Shown here piece by piece: positions 24,409 to 36,394 of a stretch of 64,000 nt of DNA. The notes under the pieces are model-generated. The model saw only the letters and a list, made by a program, of their open reading frames with translations, did no database searches and was not told where the DNA came from. The translations under genes were made by a program, and so were the position numbers. The stretch comes from Denitromonas iodatirespirans. Lineage in GTDB: Bacteria > Pseudomonadota > Gammaproteobacteria > Burkholderiales > Rhodocyclaceae. Numbering within the stretch: the first letter of the stretch is position 1; each line of letters starts with the position of its first letter. The stretch covers positions 1-64,000 of the forward strand of contig NZ_JAEKFT010000017.1 in NCBI RefSeq assembly GCF_018524365.1. The letters are read 5' to 3'.

Positions 24409-26703
24409 ATGCGAAAACGCGTGGTTCCGGCAGCTCCCTGCACGCTCGACGGCCTCTCCCGCCGCGTTGCACAGCTGTGCCTGCCGATCGCGCTGACCCT
24501 CACCGTGGCGCTGCCCGGCGCCGCTGCGCAAAACACCGAAGCGAACGCCCCGGGCACACCGGTGTCCCTGCCGACCGCCGTCGCCACCTCATCGGCCGCC
24601 TTGCTGGCGGCCCTGTCCGTCGGCCTGGCCTGGGCCGGTCGCCGCCGCAGCCGGGCGCTGAAGGCGGCCGACGAGCACCGCGCCCTGCTCACCGCACTGC
24701 TCGACGCCAGCCCCGACAGGATCTCCTTCAAGGACGTCGACGGCCGGGTTCAGCTGATCAACCGCAGCGCGGCCGAGGTCATCGGCCGCCCGGCCGCACA
24801 GATCCTGGGCAGGGACGAGCACGAATTTTTCCCCGCCGCCGACGCGGCCGCCCTTCGCCAGCTCGATGCCGAACTGATGGCCAGCGCCACCGCGCAGCAG
24901 ATCGAAGAGCGGGTGCTGAAGGCCGACGGCAGCCATGAGCTGTACGACACGCTCAAGGCACCGGTGCGCACTGCCGACGGCCAGGTGATCGGCCTGCTCG
25001 GCATCTCGCGCAAGATCACCGCCGAGCGCCGCACCCGCGACCGGCTTCGACTGGCCGCCCGGTTCTTCGACAACGCCGCCGAAGGCATCGTGATCACCCG
25101 CCCCGACGGGGTCATCGAACTGGTCAATCCGGCCTTCACGCGGATTACCGGCTACAGCCTCGACGAGGCGGTCGGGCAGACGCCACGGCTACTCCAGTCC
25201 GGCCGTCACGGCGCGGCCTTCTACCAGCGCCTGTGGGACAGCCTGGCGCGCCACGGTCGCTGGCAGGGCGAGGTGTGGAACCGGCGCAAATCGGGCGAGA
25301 TCTATCCCGAATGGCTGGACATCTCGCCAGTGCACAACAATGAGGGCGAACTGGTCCATTACCTGGGCATCTTCACCGACATCTCGACGATCAAGGCCTC
25401 CGAAGCGCAGATGACGCACATGGCGCAGCACGATGCGTTGACCGAGTTGCCCAATCGCACCCTACTCAACGACCGCATCACCACCGCGCTGCGCCGCGCC
25501 CATCGGGACGATCGGCGGGTCGCGGTGATCTTTCTCGATCTCGACCACTTCAAGGACATCAACGACTCCTACGGCCATGCGGTGGGCGATGCCGTGCTCA
25601 AGCAGGTGGCGCACCGGCTGGTCGACTGCGTGCGCGAGGAAGACACCGTCGCGCGGCTGGGCGGCGACGAATTCGTGGTGCTGATGGAAGACATCCGTAC
25701 GCACGAGGAGGTCGACCTGGCGGCACAGCGCATCCTCTCCTGCCTGGTGCCGCCGATCCGCCATCTCGAGCAGGAATTCTTCATCGGCTGCAGCGTCGGG
25801 ATCAGCCTCTATCCGGACGACGGCCAGACGGTCGACGCGCTCATCCGCAATGCCGACACGGCGATGTACCAGGCCAAGCAGCAAGGGCGCAACAACGCCC
25901 AGCGCTACCACGCCCGCCAGACCGAACAGACACGCCATCGCGTGCGCATGGAGAACGCCCTGCGCCACGCCATCGAGCAGGATGCCCTCGACGTGTGGTA
26001 CCAACCCCAGGTGGACCTGGCCACCAGCCAACTGGTCGGCTTCGAAGCCCTGTGCCGCTGGCACGACCCCAAGCACGGCATGGTGGCGCCGAGCGAGTTC
26101 ATCCCGCTGGCCGAGCACAACGGCCTGATCGTGCCGCTCGGCGCGCTGGTGCTGCGCAAGGCGTGCGCCCAGATCTGCAGCTGGCGGGCCGCCGGTTACC
26201 GGCCGCCGCGGGTGGCGGTGAACGTCTCCGGCCGGCAGCTGCGCCGGCTCGATTTCCTGAGCACTGTGTGCGCCATTCTCGACGAGACCGGCTGCCGCCC
26301 CGAGTGGATCGAACTCGAAGTGACCGAATCGGACATCCTCAAGGATGCCGAGCCGGCCATCGCCACCTTGCACGGCATCCGCGAAATGGGTATCGCCCTG
26401 TCACTGGACGATTTCGGCACCGGCTTCTCCTCGCTGTCCTACCTCAAGCGCCTGCCCATCAACACGCTCAAGATCGATCGCAGCTTCATCGACGGCTTGC
26501 CGGACGACGGCAACGACCGCGCCATCGTCCAGGCTGTGCTGGCGATGGGCCGCAGCCTGGGCATCGCGGTGCTGGCCGAAGGCGTCGAAACCCCCGCTCA
26601 AGTCCACGCCCTGCGCCTGATGGGTTGCGGCAGCGCCCAGGGCTACCACTTCGGCCGGCCCGCAGTGGCCGCGGACCACACGGGGGTGCTCCCGCAGGCG
26701 TGA
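24409..26703 (+). CDS. Membrane PAS-PAS-GGDEF-EAL cyclic-di-GMP protein
   Basis: A 764-aa signalling protein. Two hydrophobic segments (about 20-41 and 58-76) are followed by two PAS sensor domains (about 88-205 and 212-330), then GGDEF and EAL domains. The diguanylate cyclase site is intact at residues 418-422 with an RxxD inhibitory site (REED) five residues before it. The phosphodiesterase half is also complete: EAL at 546-548, ELEVTESD, LDDFGTGFSS, LKIDRSFI and AEGVET. Which activity dominates is not predictable. A GTG four codons upstream (24397) is an alternative start. A c-di-GMP link to the LapA-like adhesin is plausible but not shown. Confidence 0.93.
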   Translation: MRKRVVPAAPCTLDGLSRRVAQLCLPIALTLTVALPGAAAQNTEANAPGTPVSLPTAVATSSAALLAALSVGLAWAGRRRSRALKAADEHRALLTALLDASPDRISFKDVDGRVQLINRSAAEVIGRPAAQILGRDEHEFFPAADAAALRQLDAELMASATAQQIEERVLKADGSHELYDTLKAPVRTADGQVIGLLGISRKITAERRTRDRLRLAARFFDNAAEGIVITRPDGVIELVNPAFTRITGYSLDEAVGQTPRLLQSGRHGAAFYQRLWDSLARHGRWQGEVWNRRKSGEIYPEWLDISPVHNNEGELVHYLGIFTDISTIKASEAQMTHMAQHDALTELPNRTLLNDRITTALRRAHRDDRRVAVIFLDLDHFKDINDSYGHAVGDAVLKQVAHRLVDCVREEDTVARLGGDEFVVLMEDIRTHEEVDLAAQRILSCLVPPIRHLEQEFFIGCSVGISLYPDDGQTVDALIRNADTAMYQAKQQGRNNAQRYHARQTEQTRHRVRMENALRHAIEQDALDVWYQPQVDLATSQLVGFEALCRWHDPKHGMVAPSEFIPLAEHNGLIVPLGALVLRKACAQICSWRAAGYRPPRVAVNVSGRQLRRLDFLSTVCAILDETGCRPEWIELEVTESDILKDAEPAIATLHGIREMGIALSLDDFGTGFSSLSYLKRLPINTLKIDRSFIDGLPDDGNDRAIVQAVLAMGRSLGIAVLAEGVETPAQVHALRLMGCGSAQGYHFGRPAVAADHTGVLPQA

Positions 26704-26718
26704 GGCGTCGCCCTCACG
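26699..26718 (+). terminator. Weak hairpin at the end of the GGDEF-EAL gene
   Basis: CGTGAGG, six-base loop, CCTCACG, overlapping the stop codon; only TT follows, so termination would be weak. Confidence 0.3.
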
Positions 26719-26801
26719 TTATGTGCTTATTCCAAAATTGCCCAGCGAACTGCCATGCGCCTGGCCTAGAATGAATAAGTCACCTTAGCCAGGACGCATC
26801 C

Positions 26802-27734
26802 ATGAAAATCGCCAACTCCGTCACCGACCTGATCGGCAACACCCCGCTCGTCCGCCTCAACCGCCTCAGCGACGGCATCGACGCCACCCTCGTGTGCAAG
26901 CTGGAGTTCTACAACCCGGCGCACAGCGTCAAGGACCGCATCGCCGTGTCGATGATCGACGCCGCCGAAGCCGCGGGCCAGATCAAGCCCGACACCATCA
27001 TCCTCGAGCCCACCTCGGGCAACACCGGCATCGGCCTGGCCATGGTCTGCGCCGCGCGCGGCTACAAGTGCGCCTTCGTCATGCCCGAGACCATGAGCCG
27101 CGAGCGCCGCCTGCTGCTCAAGGCCTATGGCGCCGAACTGATCCTCACCCCCGGCCCCGACGGCATGGGCGGCGCCATTCGCAAGGCCGAGGAGCTGGCC
27201 GCCGCCGATCCGCGCTACCTGATCCCGCAGCAGTTCGCCAACCCGGCCAACCCCGAGATCCACCGCAAGACCACCGCCGAGGAAATCTGGAAGGACACCG
27301 ACGGCCAAGTGGACATCGTGGTCTCCGGCATCGGCACCGGCGGCACCATCACCGGCGTCGGCGAAGTGCTCAAGGCGCGCAAGAGCAGCGTGCAGATGAT
27401 CGCCGTCGAGCCCGATGCCAGCCCGGTGCTGTCGGGCGGCCAGAAAGGCCCGCACCCGATCCAGGGCATCGGCGCCGGTTTCGTGCCCGAGATCCTCAAC
27501 ACCGGTATCTACGACGAAGTGGTGCGCATCAAGAACGAGGATGCCTTCAGCACCGCCCGCCGCATGGCCGCCGAAGAAGGCCTGCTGGTCGGCATCTCGT
27601 CCGGCGCGGCGGTCAGCGCTGCGCTGACCGTGGCCAAGCGCCCCGAGAACAAGGGCAAGCTGATCGTGGTGGTGATCCCCTCCTTCGGCGAGCGCTACCT
27701 GTCGACCGCGCTGTTCCAGGATCTGGAGGTCTGA
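26802..27734 (+). CDS. cysK: Cysteine synthase A (O-acetylserine sulfhydrylase)
   Basis: A 310-aa PLP enzyme that makes cysteine from O-acetylserine and sulfide. The PLP lysine is in [11 protein letters not shown] near residue 45. The substrate loop is [10 protein letters not shown] and the phosphate-binding loop is [11 protein letters not shown]. The C-terminal serine ligand of the pyridine nitrogen is in [12 protein letters not shown]. Length and motifs fit CysK better than CysM. A strong terminator follows directly. Confidence 0.94.
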   Translation: MKIANSVTDLIGNTPLVRLNRLSDGIDATLVCKLEFYNPAHSVKDRIAVSMIDAAEAAGQIKPDTIILEPTSGNTGIGLAMVCAARGYKCAFVMPETMSRERRLLLKAYGAELILTPGPDGMGGAIRKAEELAAADPRYLIPQQFANPANPEIHRKTTAEEIWKDTDGQVDIVVSGIGTGGTITGVGEVLKARKSSVQMIAVEPDASPVLSGGQKGPHPIQGIGAGFVPEILNTGIYDEVVRIKNEDAFSTARRMAAEEGLLVGISSGAAVSAALTVAKRPENKGKLIVVVIPSFGERYLSTALFQDLEV

Positions 27735-27754
27735 TCCGACCGACGGCAGCCCCA

Positions 27755-27781
27755 AACGGTGACCTTCGGGTCACCGTTTTT
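27755..27781 (+). terminator. Rho-independent terminator of cysK
   Basis: AACGGTGACC, TTCG tetraloop, GGTCACCGTT, then a T run. It lies 20 bases after the cysK stop. Confidence 0.92.
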
Positions 27782-27817
27782 CGTTCACCGCCGCCCGTCC
27801 CGGTAGAATGTCGCCCC

Positions 27818-29610
<1,793 letters not shown>

Positions 29611-29611
<1 letters not shown>

Positions 29612-29753
29612 GAAGTTGTGAATAAATCTACTGCGCTTGGCATCTCGGGGTTGGGCGGTGCTCGCAATGCTCATGTATATCAATACATTCCGCTTGCTGC
29701 GCGCCGGCCGCCCCCGACCTGCCTGCGCTCGCTACGATTTCTTCACAACTTCT
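29611..29753. repeat. Long imperfect palindrome (143 bp) after recQ, MITE/REP-like
   Basis: Perfect 12-bp outer arms (AGAAGTTGTGAA at 29611-29622 and its reverse complement at 29742-29753) continue inward with mismatches to a perfect centre, ATGTAT-ATCA-ATACAT at 29673-29688. The whole unit can fold into one long stem. No open reading frame of note lies inside. The structure suggests a small non-autonomous mobile or dispersed repeat; copy number is unknown here. Confidence 0.7.
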
Positions 29754-29765
29754 GAATCGCCAATG

Positions 29766-29795
29766 AAAAACGGCTGCCTCGGGCAGCCGTTTTTT
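29766..29795. terminator. Bidirectional rho-independent terminator between recQ and the FKBP gene
   Basis: Five As, ACGGCTGCC, three-base loop, GGCAGCCGT, then a T run. It can serve the convergent genes on both sides. Confidence 0.9.
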
Positions 29796-29814
29796 GTGTC
29801 GTGACAGACCGGCC

Positions 29815-30162
29815 TCAGGCCACGTCCAGCAGCTCCACCTCGAACACCAGCGTGGCATTCGGCGGGATCACGCCGCCGGCGCCGCGGGCACCGTAGCCCA
29901 GCGCGGGCGGGATCGTCAGCTTGCGCGTGCCGCCCACCTTCATGCCCTGCACGCCTTCGTCCCCGCCGGAAATCACATGGCGCTGGCCGAGCGGGAAGAC
30001 GAAGGGGTCGTTGCGATCCTTGCTCGAATCGAACTTGCGCCCGTCGGTCAGCCAGCCGGTGTAATGCACTTTCACATGCTGACCGGCCTCGGCGGTGGCG
30101 CCGTCGCCAACGACCAGGTCCTCGATGATCAGGCCGCTGGCCGTGGTGGTTTGCTCAGTCAT
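29815..30162 (-). CDS. FKBP-type peptidyl-prolyl cis-trans isomerase
   Basis: A 115-aa single FKBP domain without signal peptide, so probably cytoplasmic. Active-site residues are in [37 protein letters not shown] and [20 protein letters not shown]. It catalyses proline isomerisation during protein folding. It lies 36 bp after msrA and ends 20 bases from the shared terminator. Confidence 0.93.
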   Translation of the reverse strand: MTEQTTTASGLIIEDLVVGDGATAEAGQHVKVHYTGWLTDGRKFDSSKDRNDPFVFPLGQRHVISGGDEGVQGMKVGGTRKLTIPPALGYGARGAGGVIPPNATLVFEVELLDVA

Positions 30163-30198
30163 GATGCCTCCTTGGAAATTGAAGGGCGATTGTACCGC

Positions 30199-30738
30199 TC
30201 ACTGCGCCCGCAGCGCCGCGAAGCGGGAGCGGAACTTGGCCAGCTTGGGCGACACCACCAGCTGGCAATAGGGTTGATGCGTGTTGCGGGCGAGGTAGTC
30301 CTGGTGATAGTCCTCGGCCGGCCAGAAGCGCTCGGCGCCGGCCAGCTCGGTGACGATGGGGTCGGCAAACGCACCGGCGGCGCGCAGCTCGCCGATCAGC
30401 GCGGCCGCCTCGGCATGCTGCGCCGGGCTCTGGGCGAAGATCACCGAGCGGTACTGGGTGCCCACATCGTTGCCCTGCCGGTTGGGCGTGGTCGGGTCGT
30501 GGATGACGAAGAACACCTCGAGCAACTGGCGAAAACTCACTACCGCCGGGTCGAATTCGATCTGCACCACTTCGGCGTGGCCGGTATGCCCTTCGCACAC
30601 CGCATGGTAGTCCGGCGCCTCGACCGCCCCGCCGCAATAGCCCGAGACCACCCGGCGCACCCCGCGGATCTCGCGGAACACCGCCTCCAGACACCAGAAG
30701 CAGCCACCGCCGAGCACCGCCGTTTCGCTTGTCGCCAT
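30199..30738 (-). CDS. msrA: Peptide-methionine (S)-S-oxide reductase
   Basis: A 179-aa enzyme that repairs oxidised methionine. The catalytic motif GGGCFWCLEAVF is near residue 12, with EVVQIEFDPAVVSF, NDVGTQYRSVIF and the C-terminal AEDYHQDYLARN also in place. ATG at 30738 has GGGAG six bases upstream; an earlier ATG at 30744 directly abuts that site and is unlikely. Confidence 0.95.
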   Translation of the reverse strand: MATSETAVLGGGCFWCLEAVFREIRGVRRVVSGYCGGAVEAPDYHAVCEGHTGHAEVVQIEFDPAVVSFRQLLEVFFVIHDPTTPNRQGNDVGTQYRSVIFAQSPAQHAEAAALIGELRAAGAFADPIVTELAGAERFWPAEDYHQDYLARNTHQPYCQLVVSPKLAKFRSRFAALRAQ

Positions 30739-30779
30739 GTTCATCTCCCGCCTGTGTCGTGACTGCGGTTCGACCGCGG

Positions 30780-31538
30780 CTAGCGCGTCCCGTTCTCCGC
30801 GTCGGGAAATACCGCCTCGTTCCAGTAGATACTGGCATAGGCCACCACCGGCAACACCACCAATAGCGCCGGCAGCAGGAAGATGCTGGCCATCACGGTC
30901 AGCGCCAGCGTCACCGCCCACCCCAGATGGACGAAAAACGAGCGTCCGACAGCGCGCACGCTGGCGGTGACGGCCGTCACCAGCGTGCCCTGGCCGCGGA
31001 TCAAGAGCGGTACCGAATGCACCGTCACGGTATACACGATCAGCGCCAGGCCGCCGCCCATGATCGCCGCGCCGGCATGGAAACGCAGCAGCTGCGAGGT
31101 ATGCGGCAGCACCGACAGCCAGTCATGGCGCCACTGGCCGACCATGAAGCTGTACAGCGTGCCGGCGTCGGTCAGCCAGATCAGCACGATGAAGCTGCAG
31201 AACACGCCCATCACCCACACCGGCCGGCCGGCATGGCGCATGGCGCCGTAGGCTAGGCGCAGGCGCACCGGGTGCCCGGCGCGGCGGGCGGACAGCAGCG
31301 CGTGGTAGCCGGCCATCGACACCGGGCCGAAGAGCATGAAACCGCCGATCAGCGCCGGCACCATCGGCCCCATGCCGACCGTCACCGTGCCCACCATCAG
31401 CCCCAAGCCGATCACCACGAAGCCGGCCGCAAAGCCCATGCTGACCGCGGCCATGCCGAGAAAGTCGCGCCAGCCACGATGCAGCGACCGGCCGATCAGG
31501 GCCAGCGAAATCTTCTCGGGAATACCGTGCACCGACAT
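30780..31538 (-). CDS. Integral membrane protein, DUF2189-like
   Basis: A 252-aa protein with about six membrane helices. RSLHRGWRDFLGMAAVSMGF at the N-terminus and LIGGFMLFGPVSMAGYHALLSARRAG in the middle resemble DUF2189/BPSS1780-type proteins. No catalytic motif is seen and no function is known. It is in line with msrA but separated by 41 bp; co-transcription is possible. Confidence 0.7.
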   Translation of the reverse strand: MSVHGIPEKISLALIGRSLHRGWRDFLGMAAVSMGFAAGFVVIGLGLMVGTVTVGMGPMVPALIGGFMLFGPVSMAGYHALLSARRAGHPVRLRLAYGAMRHAGRPVWVMGVFCSFIVLIWLTDAGTLYSFMVGQWRHDWLSVLPHTSQLLRFHAGAAIMGGGLALIVYTVTVHSVPLLIRGQGTLVTAVTASVRAVGRSFFVHLGWAVTLALTVMASIFLLPALLVVLPVVAYASIYWNEAVFPDAENGTR

Positions 31539-31653
31539 CCGAACCTCGTCGCAGAAGGAGACAGTCGATCATTCTGCCGCGCCGGCGGCGTTGCCAGACA
31601 CGACAAAAATCAAGTCGCCGGCACGCGGTCGCCACCGCGACGAACGGCAACAC

Positions 31654-34600
31654 TCAGCGGAAGCTCATGCTCCACTGCAGATCGACCGCGTTGTCGGTGC
31701 CGGCACGGCCGACGATGGACAGGCTGCGGGTGAGCTGGTGGGTGAGCTTGACGATCTGCGCCACCCCCGACAGGCTCTGCTCGAAAGACAAAGTGGTGGT
31801 GGCCGACAGACGCTTGCCGAGGGTCAGCACCCGCCCGCCGGTGGTGGCGCCGCTTTCGATACGGCTGCCGCCGCCGACCACCGAACTGGTAGCGCCGCGG
31901 CTGACACTGTTCAGGTCACCCTGGCCGAGCGAGATCTCGTCCAGCCCGAGGCCGCTGGCCAGCTCCTGGGTGATGCCGCCGCCCGGCCCGCCGAGCAGGG
32001 CCTGAGCCGCCGGCAGCAGCAGGGCCAGATCGGTGCCGCCGGAGTCGTCCGGCCTGCGGCCGAGGACGATCCAGCTGAGCTTTTCTGCATCCGGCACCTC
32101 CGGCGTGGATACCAGGCGGATGCGCGGCCGACGCACGGTGCCGGTGATCGACATGCCGGCCTCCACCTCCAGACCGGTGCGCAGCGCCAGCACGTCGATG
32201 CCCGGGTTGTCCAGCGGCCCCTGGAAATTGACACGCCCGCGGGTGATCGTCAGCTTCTGGCCATAGCCCTCGAAACTGCCGCCGACGGTCGTCACCGTGC
32301 CGGTGGCGCGCAGCGGGCGCTCGGCGCTGGCCTGCAGCAGAAGGGTGCCGGCCAGCCGGGTATCCAGGCCGAGCGCCGACAGATACAGCTGGTCGCCGAG
32401 GTCGATCGCCACCCGCGCGCTCAGGGTCCGCGACGTGCTCGACGGCTCGTCGCCGACGATCACCACATCGTCCGACAGGCTCGGCGCCGGCGAGTCGGCA
32501 AACTCCAGATAGCCGCCGTCGGCGCGAAAATCGGCGTTCAGCGACGGCGCCGCCCAGCGGGTGTCGATCGTGCCCTTGCCGCTGACCGCCAACCAGCGGT
32601 CGGCACGCTGGAAGATCGGCAGGCGCTCGGCCTCGAAGCGGATCTGGCCGCTGCCGTCGGCCAAGCCCATCGCACCGCTGGCCTCCAGCCGGCCCGGCGT
32701 GCGGGTCAGCGCCGCATAGTTCACCCGCCGGTCGCGCGGGGCGACCCGGCTCGGCGAGCGGAAGCTGAGGGTGTCGATGCGCAACTGGTCGGCATCGAAG
32801 TCGGCGATCAAGCGGCCGCCGTCGAGGCGCAGGCCTTCGTCGGCAATGCCTACCGACAGCCTCTCGCCAGTGATGCGCCCGACACCGACCGGCGCATCGG
32901 GCGTGCCGCTCAAGGAGAACTCGGTGCGCAGCTGCCCGTCGGTACGCACGGAGGGGCCCACCAGCGCGCCGAACCAGCCGATCGAGGGCACGTCGAGCAC
33001 GGCCGAGCCGAGCAGCGGACCGTCGCCGTCGAGCTGCCAACCGGCCGGGCCGCGTTCGAGTCGGGCGGTTGCCGAGCCGGCCAGGGTGCCCAGCGTCTCG
33101 CCGCGGGCGTCCACACTCACCGCCAGCCGGTTGTCGTCGATGGTGGCGCGCAGCGCCAATGCGCTCAGCCCGAAGCGCAGCACGGTATCGCCGGTCAGCA
33201 CCAGATCGCCGGCCTCGCGATACACATGGACGTCGCCGCTCGCCGTCTCGCCCAGGCGCACATCCCACTCGCCGCCCAGCTGCAGCTCGCCCTGGCCGCG
33301 CTTGGGCCGCTTGTCGGGGCGGGTTTCCAGCCCCAGCAGCAGGCCGGTCATGCGCCCGCGTGCCGTCAGCGCCCCCGGCGCCCAGTCGGTCTGTTCGAGG
33401 ATCAGCGCACCGCCGTCGGCGGTCGCCAGTTCGGCGCGCGACAGCTGCACCCGCTCGGCGCTGGCCGTCAGCATGGCCGGCGCGGTCAGCCTGAGCGGCA
33501 GACGCCCGGTCAGGGCGAGCGTCTCGATCTGCCCGCGCCAGGCCAGCGCGTCGCTCAGCGCGCCGCTCAGCCGGGCATCGATCGCCTCGCCGCTGCCGGC
33601 GGCGACCGACAATTCGATCACATGCTGCTGACGACGCCCCTCGGCGCTGAGCGCAAAGCGCGTCAAGAGCGGCGGCCCCTTGGCCTGGGTGCGCAGATCC
33701 TGCCCGCCCACGGCGATAGACACCGGCCCGTCCAGCCCCTCGCCCAGGCTGACATCCGCCGTCAGGCTGTTCAGCCGCAGGGCGCCGGGCAGGCGCAGCT
33801 TCTCGGCCGAGGCGGTGAAACGCCCGGTGGGCGCTGCGAGGCCGCCGCTGAGCTGACCGTCGAGGCGTGCCGCGCCCGAGACCTCGAGGCCGAGCGCGTC
33901 CAGCGCCGGCGCGTCGACACGCACCGCCAACCGGTCGGCCACGGCCCCCCAGGCGCCCTCGACATCCACCCGGTTGCCGGCCAGGCGCAGCCAGGCGGCC
34001 ACTTCGGGCAGGCGCTCGCCCTGCCAGCGCAGCCGCCCTTCGCCCGCCAGCGGCTTGCCGTCGAGCGTGCTGTCGCGCAGGCGGTAGTTCACCCGGCCCT
34101 GCAAATCCTCCAATTGCCCAGCCACCGTGAGATCGCCATTGATCCGCGCCGTCGGGGCGCTGGCCCACAAGGGTTTTGGATCGAGGCGGCGCAGCTTGAG
34201 CTCGGCCTCGAAGGCCTGCACGCCGCCGGTGTCGAGGTGGCCGGTGACATCCACCCGGCTGTCGCCGCGCTTGAGCGCCAGGGTGTCGACCGTGAGGCGC
34301 GCATCGGCATGACGCAGCGCCAGCGTGGCCTGCAGGCGCGGATCGCTGAGCGTGCCGGAGACGGTTTGCTGTGCGGCGCTGGCGACGGCGTCGAGTTTCC
34401 CCTTGAGGCGCGACGCCGGCAGGCGGCCGTCGAGGCGGCGCAGGTCGATGTCGGCGAGCGTGAGTTGGGCGTTGAGCTGCCCGGCCGGGGCGTCGGAGGG
34501 CGCCCAGTCGAGTCCGCCGCCGATGCGCCCCTGCCCGGCCAGCTGCAGGTCGAGCGCCGTCACCGTCACTTGGCCGGCGCTCAGTTGCAGCCGCGCGGCG

Positions 34601-35589
34601 AGGGACTGCACGGGCAGCTTGCCGGCATCCCAGGCGCCGCTGTCGGCATTGCGCAGGCTCAGCGGCCCGGCCAGCTGCGGATCGTCCAGCGTGCCGGAGA
34701 CGTCCAGCGCGGCCTCGGCACCGAGCTGGGCGGCCGGCGCCTCGGGCAGCCAGTCGGCCGGGTTGATGCCCTCGGCGCTCAGCGCGAGATGCTCGGCCGG
34801 CATGGCGTCGAAAGGTTTGAGTTGGGTGCTCAGCACGGCCCGGCTCGCGCCACGGGTCGCGGTGAGCGTGGTATCCAGCGCGGCCAGCGGCCCCTGGGCC
34901 GTGAGCGCGATGTCGACCCGGTGCTCGCCGAGCAGCGCATCGAGCGAGGCGGCCAGCCGGGTGTCGTGCGGCGCCGCCACCGCCACCGACAGCTCGGCGC
35001 TGGCCGGGCCGACCGGCGTGCCGACGGCATCGACCACCAGCCGATGCCGCTCCCCGTCCGTGCTCAGCGAGGCCGAGAGCGCCTCGATCAGCGGTGTGGC
35101 GGCCGGTGCGTCCGGCGCAAAGGGAAACGCCTCCTGGGCCAGCCGGCCCAAGTTCAGCCGGTCGACCTGCACGGCGAGGGGCAGCGCCAGGCTGTCGGGC
35201 AGGGTCGGCGGTGTGCTGTCGGCGGTCGACGGGGCGCTGGCGAAGCGCAGGCTGTCGAGCGACAGCGACCGGATGTGCACGCGGCGTTCGAGCAGGGCCG
35301 CCGGCGACCAGTCGAGCGCCAGCGCGTCGAGTTGCAGCTGGAGCGTGGGCGTGTTGAGCGACAGGCGGCGGATCTGCAGCGGGCCGGCAAGCCGCCCCTC
35401 GACGCCGTCGATCTGCAGCTGGCCGTCGCTGAACTCGACCGCCGTGCGCGTCAGGCGCTCGAGCCCGGCGGCGGAGCTCAGCAGCCAGGCAGCCGCGGCC
35501 AGCAGCGTGCCGAGCAGCAGCACGAGGCTGCCGAGCAGCACCCAGGGCCAGCGTCGGCGCTTCGGTGGCTGCGGCGGCGCCCCGGACAT
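31654..35589 (-). CDS. tamB: Translocation and assembly module protein TamB
   Basis: A 1311-aa protein with one N-terminal membrane helix (about 15-37), a very long beta-rich (beta-taco) periplasmic region and a C-terminal DUF490 domain (about 1000-1311). The end, VDLQWSMSFR, is the usual aromatic terminus. It spans the periplasm and moves phospholipid to, or helps fold proteins in, the outer membrane. tamA normally sits directly upstream; here the upstream gene is trpC, 9 bp away, so tamA must be elsewhere or absent. The antisense strand is open over much of its length because of GC-rich codons. Confidence 0.92.
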   Translation of the reverse strand: MSGAPPQPPKRRRWPWVLLGSLVLLLGTLLAAAAWLLSSAAGLERLTRTAVEFSDGQLQIDGVEGRLAGPLQIRRLSLNTPTLQLQLDALALDWSPAALLERRVHIRSLSLDSLRFASAPSTADSTPPTLPDSLALPLAVQVDRLNLGRLAQEAFPFAPDAPAATPLIEALSASLSTDGERHRLVVDAVGTPVGPASAELSVAVAAPHDTRLAASLDALLGEHRVDIALTAQGPLAALDTTLTATRGASRAVLSTQLKPFDAMPAEHLALSAEGINPADWLPEAPAAQLGAEAALDVSGTLDDPQLAGPLSLRNADSGAWDAGKLPVQSLAARLQLSAGQVTVTALDLQLAGQGRIGGGLDWAPSDAPAGQLNAQLTLADIDLRRLDGRLPASRLKGKLDAVASAAQQTVSGTLSDPRLQATLALRHADARLTVDTLALKRGDSRVDVTGHLDTGGVQAFEAELKLRRLDPKPLWASAPTARINGDLTVAGQLEDLQGRVNYRLRDSTLDGKPLAGEGRLRWQGERLPEVAAWLRLAGNRVDVEGAWGAVADRLAVRVDAPALDALGLEVSGAARLDGQLSGGLAAPTGRFTASAEKLRLPGALRLNSLTADVSLGEGLDGPVSIAVGGQDLRTQAKGPPLLTRFALSAEGRRQQHVIELSVAAGSGEAIDARLSGALSDALAWRGQIETLALTGRLPLRLTAPAMLTASAERVQLSRAELATADGGALILEQTDWAPGALTARGRMTGLLLGLETRPDKRPKRGQGELQLGGEWDVRLGETASGDVHVYREAGDLVLTGDTVLRFGLSALALRATIDDNRLAVSVDARGETLGTLAGSATARLERGPAGWQLDGDGPLLGSAVLDVPSIGWFGALVGPSVRTDGQLRTEFSLSGTPDAPVGVGRITGERLSVGIADEGLRLDGGRLIADFDADQLRIDTLSFRSPSRVAPRDRRVNYAALTRTPGRLEASGAMGLADGSGQIRFEAERLPIFQRADRWLAVSGKGTIDTRWAAPSLNADFRADGGYLEFADSPAPSLSDDVVIVGDEPSSTSRTLSARVAIDLGDQLYLSALGLDTRLAGTLLLQASAERPLRATGTVTTVGGSFEGYGQKLTITRGRVNFQGPLDNPGIDVLALRTGLEVEAGMSITGTVRRPRIRLVSTPEVPDAEKLSWIVLGRRPDDSGGTDLALLLPAAQALLGGPGGGITQELASGLGLDEISLGQGDLNSVSRGATSSVVGGGSRIESGATTGGRVLTLGKRLSATTTLSFEQSLSGVAQIVKLTHQLTRSLSIVGRAGTDNAVDLQWSMSFR

Positions 35590-35598
35590 GCTCAGCCC

Positions 35599-36387
35599 TT
35601 AGCCAAACAAGCCCCGCAGTGCCGCGCCCGGATCATCGGCGCGCATGAAGGCTTCGCCGACGAGGAAGGCGTGGACCGCGTGCGCGCGCATGCGCTGCAC
35701 GTCGGCCGGCGCGAGGATGCCGGATTCGGTGATCACCAGCCGGTCGGCGGGGATGCGCTCGAGCTGGTCGAGCGTGGTGTCGAGGCTCACCTCGAAGGTG
35801 CGCAGGTTGCGGTTGTTGATGCCGATCAGCGGCGTGCGCAGCTGCAGCGCGAGGTCGAGCTCGCCGGCGTTGTGGCTCTCGACCAGCACCGCCAGGCCGA
35901 GCGATTCGGCCACCGCTTCCATCTCCTGCATCTGGCTCAGCGACAGCGCGGCGACGATCAGCAAGATGGCATCGGCGCCCATGGCGCGCGCCTCGAACAC
36001 CTGCCACGGGTCGACCATGAAGTCCTTGCGCAGCACCGGCAGCTTGCACGCGGCGCGGGCGGCGCGCAGGTAGTCGGCATGGCCCAGGAAGAAATCCTCG
36101 TCGGTGAGCACCGACAGGCAGGCCGCCCCGCCCGCCTCGTAGGCGCGGGCGATTTCGTCCGGGCGGAAGTCGGCGCGGATCACGCCCTTGGAGGGGCTGG
36201 CCTTCTTGATCTCGGCGATCACGGCCGACTGGCCGGCGGCGATACGGGCGCGCAGCGCGCCGGTGAAATCGCGCACCGGTGCGGCCTCGCGCGCCGCCTG
36301 TTCGATCTGGGCCTGAGACTGATGGCGTTTGCCGGCGACCACTTCGTCGCGTTTGACGGCGAGGATCTTGTCGAGGATGTCGCTCAT
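35599..36387 (-). CDS. trpC: Indole-3-glycerol phosphate synthase
   Basis: A 262-aa TIM-barrel enzyme of tryptophan synthesis. Typical motifs are [16 protein letters not shown] with the catalytic Lys, [45 protein letters not shown] and ITESGI. ATG at 36387 starts the family-length protein ([16 protein letters not shown]). It lies 7 bp after trpD. Confidence 0.96.
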   Translation of the reverse strand: MSDILDKILAVKRDEVVAGKRHQSQAQIEQAAREAAPVRDFTGALRARIAAGQSAVIAEIKKASPSKGVIRADFRPDEIARAYEAGGAACLSVLTDEDFFLGHADYLRAARAACKLPVLRKDFMVDPWQVFEARAMGADAILLIVAALSLSQMQEMEAVAESLGLAVLVESHNAGELDLALQLRTPLIGINNRNLRTFEVSLDTTLDQLERIPADRLVITESGILAPADVQRMRAHAVHAFLVGEAFMRADDPGAALRGLFG

Positions 36388-36394
36388 GGCCGCC

